Positions 59,262 through 64,000 of a DNA stretch of 64,000 bases are shown here, piece after piece (the first letter of the stretch is position 1; every line of letters starts with the position of its first letter). Under the pieces are notes generated by a model. The model worked only from the letters and a program-made list of their open reading frames with translations. It was not told the DNA's origin and searched no databases. The stretch is from contig NZ_CP108106.1 in NCBI RefSeq assembly GCF_041435195.1, positions 6,673,501 to 6,737,500 on the forward strand. Direction: 5' to 3'. A program made the position numbers and the translations under genes. This DNA comes from Streptomyces sp. NBC_00224. GTDB taxonomy: Bacteria > Actinomycetota > Actinomycetes > Streptomycetales > Streptomycetaceae.

Positions 59262-59329
59262 GTATGTCCGATTTGTTGGGGAGGTTGCCTGTCTGTCATG
59301 TGGCGTGTGCAACAAAAAGACGTGTCTGT

Positions 59330-59359
59330 TTGGTGATTGAAAGATCAGCCGTCTAGCGT
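59330..59359 (+). promoter_or_regulatory. Candidate promoter of the riboswitch-controlled M23 gene
   Basis: TTGGTG at 59330-59335 and TAGCGT at 59354-59359, separated by 18 bases, form a plausible vegetative promoter about 40 bases before the riboswitch. Confidence 0.45.
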
Positions 59360-59399
59360 CGGTCGCGCTGTCCGTCACCACCCGTCGCAGCCGCGGCAC

Positions 59400-59545
59400 C
59401 GGACAGCGATCGCCGAGTCCCCAACTGGCGCGAGCCAGGGGAGCCGGGGACCCACTCAGTCCCTGGGGTGAATCGGACGCCTCCGCCCGCGGAGGAGCCC
59501 GTAGGAGACCTTCCAGCTCCGAACCCGTCAGCTAACCCGGTAGGC
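59400..59545 (+). ncRNA. c-di-AMP riboswitch (ydaO-yuaA type)
   Basis: The leader shows the conserved ydaO elements: ATCGCCGAGTCC near the 5' end, GAGCCGGGGACCC, GGGGTGAATCGG, GTAGGAGACCTTCCAGCTCC, and the closing GTCAGCTAACCCGGTAGGCG. ATCGCC at the start can pair with GGCGAGAT at the end to form P1. A short upstream hairpin (GCTGTCCG/CGGACAGC) adjoins it. In actinobacteria this class precedes cell-wall hydrolase genes, as here, and turns expression off when c-di-AMP binds. Confidence 0.88.
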
Positions 59546-59574
59546 GAGATGGAAGGAAAGGACACCGCCCCTTC

Positions 59575-60345
59575 ATGGCGTTCACCCGTGCCACCGGGAA
59601 GCACCGTCGTCCGAGCGCCATGTCGCGCAAGAGCGCGAACATAGCGGGCATCGCCACCCTCGCCACCGCCGGCGTCGTGGGCACCCTCGCCTCCCCGGCC
59701 ATGGCCGCCGAGAGCTCGGCGCCCGCCGCGGCCTCCGTCGAGGACACCGGCATCACCCAGGCCATCGTGATCGGCGACTCCCTCGCCGACCGCATCGACG
59801 CCCAGGCCGCCGCCCAGAAGCACGCCGCCGACAAGGCCCGCGCCGCCGCCGAGGCGAAGCGCAAGGCCGAGGCGAAGGCCAAGGAGGAGCGCGCCGCCAA
59901 GGAGCGCGCCGCCCGCGAGGCCGAGCGCAAGCGCCTCAACTCCTTCGTCGCGCCGATCGACGGCAGCTACGTCTCCACCGGCTACAAGACCGGCGGCTCG
60001 ATCTGGTCCTCCGGCAGCCACACCGGCATCGACTTCCACGCGGGCATGGGCACCTCGGTACACGCCGTGGGCCTGGGCACCGTCGTAGAGGCGGGCTACG
60101 GCGGCGCCTACGGCAACAACATCGTGATCCAGATGAACGACGGCACGTACACGCAGTACGGCCACCTGTCGTCCATCGGTGTCTCCGTCGGCCAGCGCGT
60201 CGAGCCGGGCCAGCAGATCGGCCTCTCCGGCAACACCGGCAACACCACCGGCCCGCACCTCCACTTCGAGGCCCGCACCGGCGAGGGGTACGGCTCGGAC
60301 ATCGACCCGATCGCGTATCTGCGCTCGCACGGCGTCAACGTCTGA
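59575..60345 (+). CDS. Secreted M23-family peptidoglycan endopeptidase
   Basis: A 256-residue exported LytM-type protein. A signal peptide ends near residue 44 (ASPAMAA). A charged Ala/Lys/Glu-rich coiled coil spans about 78-118. The M23 domain (about 130-250) has the zinc ligands in SHTGIDFHAG (His, Asp) and GPHLHFEAR (HxH). It probably cleaves peptidoglycan cross-bridges during growth or spore development. Expression is under the c-di-AMP riboswitch immediately upstream. An ATG 15 codons further is an alternative start. Confidence 0.94.
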   Translation: MAFTRATGKHRRPSAMSRKSANIAGIATLATAGVVGTLASPAMAAESSAPAAASVEDTGITQAIVIGDSLADRIDAQAAAQKHAADKARAAAEAKRKAEAKAKEERAAKERAAREAERKRLNSFVAPIDGSYVSTGYKTGGSIWSSGSHTGIDFHAGMGTSVHAVGLGTVVEAGYGGAYGNNIVIQMNDGTYTQYGHLSSIGVSVGQRVEPGQQIGLSGNTGNTTGPHLHFEARTGEGYGSDIDPIAYLRSHGVNV

Positions 60346-60371
60346 CGCGGCCGTCTCCGCACGTCTCCCCC

Positions 60372-60400
60372 AAGCCCCCGGCGTCCCGCGCCGGGGGCTT
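60372..60400 (+). terminator. Hairpin terminator after the M23 gene
   Basis: A perfect 12-bp stem AAGCCCCCGGCG with a five-base loop, 27 bases past the stop. Confidence 0.85.
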
Positions 60401-60443
60401 CGGCGTCGCCGCCGGGCGCGGAGAGCCGTCCGTGGCCAAAAGA

Positions 60444-60456
60444 TATGCATTGCATA
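60444..60456. promoter_or_regulatory. Palindromic operator candidate for the GntR/FCD regulator
   Basis: TATGCATTGCATA is a perfect 13-base dyad in an AT-rich stretch about 95 bases before the regulator gene. FCD-type GntR proteins commonly bind TGCATA-type arms, so autoregulation is likely. Confidence 0.55.
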
Positions 60457-60551
60457 CGGCATGTCACCGGGAATTAACAGTCGCTGGAATAGAGTCACCG
60501 AACAGGCGTCGATCAACCGCGTTTCGCGGGGATTAAGGCGGAGGTTCGGTC

Positions 60552-61229
60552 ATGCGCATTCCAGCGCAATCGGTATGCACGGCAATCCGCGACGACATCG
60601 TCGCGGGACTCTTCGCGCGCGGCAGCCGGCTCACCGAGGAAGTGCTCGCCCGGCGGTACGGGGTTTCGCGCGTCCCGGTCCGCGAGGCGCTGCGCACGCT
60701 GGAGTCCGAGGGGTTCGTGACCACGCGCCGGCACGCCGGGGCCTGTGTCGCCGAGCCGACCGAGCAGGAGGCCGCCGACCTGCTCGAACTGCGCGCGTTG
60801 CTGGAGCCGCTGGCCGCCTCGCGGGCCGCCGCCCGGCGCACCGAGCCCCATCTCAAGGTGCTGCGCGGGCTGGTCAGGCTGGGCCAGGACCGCATCCGGC
60901 GGTCCCAGGGCGAGGATCTGCGCTCGCTGGGCGTCTGGTTCCACGAGACGCTGGCCCAGGCCTCCGGCAGCCCCGGCCTCATCTCGCTGCTCACCCAGCT
61001 GCGGCACAAGATCGCCTGGATGTACGTGGTGGAGCAGCCCGCGCTGCCCGCCGAGTGCTGGGCGGAGCACGGGGCGATCGTGGACGCGCTGGCGCGCGGC
61101 GACGCCGAGCGGGCCAGATCGCTGGCGGCCCACCACGCCGACCGCGCGTTTTCCGCCTATCGCCTGCGGAGCCCGGTGGACGTGAGGACTTCGCAACATG
61201 CCGTAAACACCGCGAGCGTCCGCGCTTAA
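60552..61229 (+). CDS. GntR/FCD-family transcriptional regulator
   Basis: A 225-residue regulator with a winged-helix domain at about 8-70 (VCTAIRDDIVAGLFARGSRL, SRVPVREALRTLESEGFV). The FCD domain is at about 80-200 (LLELRALLEPLAASRAAARR, LGVWFHETLAQASGS, AEHGAIVDALARGD) with the His/Asp positions of the metal-dependent ligand pocket. A GGCGGAGG ribosome site precedes the ATG. It is encoded beside convergent ptsH, an arrangement that hints at control by carbon source, but no target is proven. Confidence 0.9.
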   Translation: MRIPAQSVCTAIRDDIVAGLFARGSRLTEEVLARRYGVSRVPVREALRTLESEGFVTTRRHAGACVAEPTEQEAADLLELRALLEPLAASRAAARRTEPHLKVLRGLVRLGQDRIRRSQGEDLRSLGVWFHETLAQASGSPGLISLLTQLRHKIAWMYVVEQPALPAECWAEHGAIVDALARGDAERARSLAAHHADRAFSAYRLRSPVDVRTSQHAVNTASVRA

Positions 61230-61352
61230 CGGGGTCGCCGTATACAAAGGGAGTGATTCGGCGGGGTTCTTTTGTGCTGCCCGAATTCGTCGCCGGAAAT
61301 CAGCGGCGCGGGTAAGGGGTTCGGGCGACCCGCACAACCAGCTAAAAGGAAA

Positions 61353-61388
61353 GGAGCCGCGGATCCTGAATTCAGGATCCGCGGCTCC
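61353..61388. terminator. Perfect 36-base palindrome, bidirectional terminator
   Basis: The two 18-base arms (GGAGCCGCGGATCCTGAA and its complement) meet with no spacer. It lies between the convergent GntR gene and ptsH. Confidence 0.8.
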
Positions 61389-61446
61389 GTTTCGCGAAGT
61401 GCGGTGACGCATCGGCCCGGGCCGGGGTTCGGCCGACCGGGTGCGG

Positions 61447-61728
61447 TCAGACGGTCTCGGGGAGCTCCTCAAGGCCCGCCTCGACCAGCTTCGCCAGACG
61501 GTCCAGGGCCGCCTCGGCGCCCTCCGCCTCGGAAGCCAGCACGATCTCCTCGCCGCCCTGCGCACCCAGGCCGAGCACCGCGAGCATGGAGGCGGCGTTG
61601 ACCGGGTTGCCGTCGGCCTTGGCGATCGTCACGGGGACGCCGGAGGCCGTGGCGGCGCGGACGAAGATGGAAGCGGGGCGGGCGTGCAGGCCCTCGGCCC
61701 AGCCGACATTGACGCGGCGCTCAGCCAT
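61447..61728 (-). CDS. ptsH: Phosphocarrier protein HPr
   Basis: A 93-residue HPr of the phosphotransferase system. The phospho-accepting His15 lies in GLHARPAS; the regulatory-serine region reads NAASMLAVLGLG (Ser47) without the Gram-positive HPr-kinase context. It shuttles phosphate from enzyme I to sugar-specific enzymes II in the cytosol. GAAGGG precedes the ATG. Confidence 0.96.
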   Translation of the reverse strand: MAERRVNVGWAEGLHARPASIFVRAATASGVPVTIAKADGNPVNAASMLAVLGLGAQGGEEIVLASEAEGAEAALDRLAKLVEAGLEELPETV

Positions 61729-61902
61729 GGTGATGCCCTTCGAAATCTCTGACGGTTGTCTAGACCAGTCTCTCATGTCCTGCGCAGTGCTCGTGCCGAC
61801 GTCGGTCCCGGATCCGGCGGCCCTTCGGCCCTGGCCGCCCTCTCCACTCTGCCCCCTACCTTGACCTGACCGCAGCGGCCCCGCGACCCGTAGGCTGCCC
61901 GT

Positions 61903-64000
61903 ATGCAGGCTCCGCAGGAGAAGACGCAGGACCCCGCGTACCCGGCCCACTGGGAGGCCGACGTCGTGCTGCGCGACGGGGGGACCGCGCGGGTCAGGCC
62001 CATCACGACCGACGACGCGGAGCGGCTCGTCTCGTTCTACGAGCAGGTGTCGGACGAGTCCAAGTACTACCGCTTCTTCGCGCCCTACCCCCGGCTGTCG
62101 GCGAAGGACGTGCACCGCTTCACCCATCACGACTACGTGGACCGCGTCGGGCTCGCGGCGACGGTGGGCGGCGAGTTCATCGCGACCGTCCGCTACGACC
62201 GGATCAACGCGCAGGGCAGGCCCGCCTCGGCGCCGGCCGACGAGGCCGAGGTGGCGTTCCTCGTCCAGGACGCCCACCAGGGGCGCGGGGTCGCCTCCGC
62301 ACTGCTCGAACACGTCGCGGAGGTCGCGCGCGAGCGGGGGATCCGGCGGTTCGCGGCGGAGGTGCTGCCCGCCAACAACAAGATGATCAAGGTGTTCACG
62401 GACGCGGGCTATCAGCAGAAGCGTTCCTTCGAGGACGGCTCGGTCCATCTCACACTCGATCTGGAGCCGACCGCCGAGTCGCTGGCCGTGCAGCGCGCCC
62501 GCGAGCAGCGCGCGGAGTCGCGCTCGGTGCAGCGGCTGCTCGCCCCCGGCTCGGTGGCCGTGATCGGCACCGGCCGCGCGCCCGGCGGCGTCGGCCGCAC
62601 GGTGCTGCGCAACCTGCTCGGGGCGGGGTTCACCGGACGTGTGTACGCGGTCAACCGGGCCTTCCCCGAGGGCGGTTCGCAGGTCGACGGCGTCCGCGCG
62701 GTCCGCTCGCTCGGCGAGATCGCGGAGCAGGTCGACCTCGCGGTCGTCGCGGTCCCGGCCGAACGGGTGCCGGAGGCGGTCGCGGAGTGCGGTGAGCACG
62801 GGGTGCAGGGGCTGGTCGTCCTGTCCGCCGGGTACGCCGAGAGCGGCGCGGCCGGGCGCGAGCGCCAGCGCGAACTGCTGCGCCAGGTGCGGTCGTACGG
62901 GATGCGGCTGATCGGGCCGAACGCGTTCGGCGTCATCAACACCGCGCCCGGGACGCGCCTGAACGCCTCGCTGGCGCCCGATCCGCCGCAGCGGGGCCGG
63001 ATCGGACTGTTCACCCAGTCGGGAGCGATCGGGATCGCGCTCCTCTCGGGCCTGCACCGGCGGGGCGCGGGCCTGTCGACGTTCATCTCGTCGGGCAACC
63101 GGGCGGACGTCTCGGGCAACGACATCCTCCAGTACTGGTACGAGGACGCGGACACGGACGTGGTCCTGCTGTACCTCGAATCCATCGGCAACCCGCGGAA
63201 GTTCACCCGGCTCGCGCGCCGGACGGCGGCGGTCAAGCCGGTGGTCGCGGTGAAGGGCGCCCGCCACAGCGGCTCGACCCCGCCCGGCCACGCGGTCCCG
63301 GTGACCCGGGTCCCGGACACGGCGGTGTCGGCGCTGCTGCGCCAGGCGGGCGTGATCCGGGTGGACACGGTGACCGAGCTGGTCGACGCGGGCGTCCTCC
63401 TCGCGGGCCAGCCGCTCCCGGCCGGCCCGCGCGTGGCGATCCTGGGCAACTCGGAATCCCTCGGCCTGCTCACCTACGACGCCTGCCTCACCGAGGGCCT
63501 GCGCCCCCACCCGCCCGTCGACCTCACGACGGCGGCCACCCCCGAGGACTTCCGCGACGCGCTGGCGCGGGCCCTGGCGGACGAGTTCTGCGACGCGGTG
63601 GTGGTCACGGCGATCCCCTGGGTGGGCGAGCCCGGCTACCCCGACGAAGCCCTGGCCACGGCCCTCCAGCAGGCCACGACCACGGCCCCGGCGAAGCCGG
63701 TGGCGGTAGTACACGTGGAGCTGGGCGGCTTGGCGGAGGCGCTGGCGAGCGCGGCGAGCACGGCCCGCCGCACCACACCCCCGCACCGAGCCCCGCTCAC
63801 CCCGACGAGGCCGGACGGCGAGCCGGGGACGAGTGCCGCGACGACGCCAGGGGCGACGCTCGGGGCGCGCCCCGAGCGGGGTGCAGGGGCCGCAGGCCCC
63901 GCCGGGGTTCCGGGGGCGGAGCCCCCGAGGGGGTCCTCCCGTATCAGCCCACCCCCACCCCCGGAGGGTCTCGGGAAGGGGCGGGGTGGGGGACAAGCCA
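61903..64000 (+). CDS. GNAT acetyltransferase / acyl-CoA synthetase (NDP-forming) fusion, 3' truncated by window
   Basis: At least 699 codons, open to the window edge. Residues about 20-190 form a GNAT domain (EVAFLVQDAHQGRGVASALLEHV, the acetyl-CoA loop). Residues about 205-320 form the CoA-binding Rossmann domain (GSVAVIGTGRAPGGVGRTVL, LIGPNAFGVINT). About 320-620 is the succinyl-CoA ligase-like domain (IGLFTQSGAIGIALL, FISSGNRADVSGNDIL). The ATP-grasp domain should follow outside the window. Such Pat-type fusions acetylate lysines of acetyl-CoA synthetase and other proteins. The last 50 codons in view run through GC-rich hairpins but stay open. Confidence 0.92.
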   Translation, partial: MQAPQEKTQDPAYPAHWEADVVLRDGGTARVRPITTDDAERLVSFYEQVSDESKYYRFFAPYPRLSAKDVHRFTHHDYVDRVGLAATVGGEFIATVRYDRINAQGRPASAPADEAEVAFLVQDAHQGRGVASALLEHVAEVARERGIRRFAAEVLPANNKMIKVFTDAGYQQKRSFEDGSVHLTLDLEPTAESLAVQRAREQRAESRSVQRLLAPGSVAVIGTGRAPGGVGRTVLRNLLGAGFTGRVYAVNRAFPEGGSQVDGVRAVRSLGEIAEQVDLAVVAVPAERVPEAVAECGEHGVQGLVVLSAGYAESGAAGRERQRELLRQVRSYGMRLIGPNAFGVINTAPGTRLNASLAPDPPQRGRIGLFTQSGAIGIALLSGLHRRGAGLSTFISSGNRADVSGNDILQYWYEDADTDVVLLYLESIGNPRKFTRLARRTAAVKPVVAVKGARHSGSTPPGHAVPVTRVPDTAVSALLRQAGVIRVDTVTELVDAGVLLAGQPLPAGPRVAILGNSESLGLLTYDACLTEGLRPHPPVDLTTAATPEDFRDALARALADEFCDAVVVTAIPWVGEPGYPDEALATALQQATTTAPAKPVAVVHVELGGLAEALASAASTARRTTPPHRAPLTPTRPDGEPGTSAATTPGATLGARPERGAGAAGPAGVPGAEPPRGSSRISPPPPPEGLGKGRGGGQA
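63857..63926 (+). repeat. Three tandem GC hairpins inside the coding region
   Basis: A 22-base palindrome (63857-63878), GGGGCC-GCA-GGCCCC (63886-63900) and GGGGGC-GGA-GCCCCC (63912-63926) follow each other. They resemble intergenic palindromic units common in Streptomyces genomes, here within the linker before the expected ATP-grasp domain. Confidence 0.6.

Noticed and set aside
1..64000. tRNA, rRNA, insertion sequence, phage or integrase genes
   Set aside because: Reading both strands I saw no cloverleaf-like sequence, transposase or integrase motifs, or attachment-site duplications. A dedicated RNA search was not possible here.

Overview
The window is a 64-kb piece of a high-GC actinobacterial chromosome, almost certainly Streptomyces. 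The evidence is the very strong GC bias at third codon positions, frequent GTG starts with AGGAGG-type ribosome sites, an HrdB principal sigma factor, a ParE/ParC pair set 11 kb apart, DUF4192, DUF6082 and DUF7455 proteins, and a c-di-AMP riboswitch in front of a secreted M23 peptidase. I saw no rRNA, tRNA, insertion sequence or CRISPR array.

Left part (1-29 kb), accessory and specialised metabolism. At 1-5.8 kb a minus-strand operon encodes, in transcription order, a two-cluster ferredoxin, a 639-residue protein of unknown function, an amidase, a glutamine-synthetase-like ligase and a PurB-type lyase cut by the window edge. This combination resembles the hydrazine-assembly (N-N bond) cassette shared by the kinamycin and fosfazinomycin clusters and is the most exciting content of the window. 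At 6.5-12 kb there are two ECF sigma factors with fused SnoaL-like domains, an MMPL exporter and an NmrA-like oxidoreductase. A repeated promoter pattern (nGTCACA, 16 bases, CGTC) lies upstream of the first sigma gene, the MMPL gene and the NmrA gene, and again at 28.5 kb before a carboxymuconolactone-decarboxylase-like gene, so it outlines a small sigma regulon. At 14.9-18.4 kb come an aromatic FAD hydroxylase, an ABM-type monooxygenase and a StrR-like regulator. At 18.7-25.6 kb lies a tightly coupled seven-gene Ebo-type operon in which a myo-inositol-1-phosphate-synthase-like cyclase occupies the place expected for EboD. It is followed by a convergent O-methyltransferase and a secreted ScyD/ScyE-family protein.

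Right part (29-64 kb), largely conserved core. In order: DUF4192, a glycogen-debranching-like protein, a Nudix protein, an ABC fusion protein, a GntR regulator, hrdB, a secreted trypsin, DUF7455 and parE. Then come a CcdC-like membrane protein with a NarL-type two-component pair, a DUF485 plus sodium:solute symporter pair facing a CitA/CitB-type two-component system, and a DUF6082 operon. The last genes are a CobW-type metallochaperone, parC, two M16 peptidase-like subunits, the riboswitch-controlled M23 peptidase, a GntR/FCD regulator, HPr (ptsH), and the first 699 codons of a GNAT/acyl-CoA-synthetase fusion that runs off the window.

Notable structural details are a DnaA-box pair facing each other at 29.2 kb, an in-frame duplicated fragment of a response-regulator output domain at 47.9-48.1 kb, many perfect terminator hairpins, and three tandem GC hairpins inside the reading frame of the last gene.
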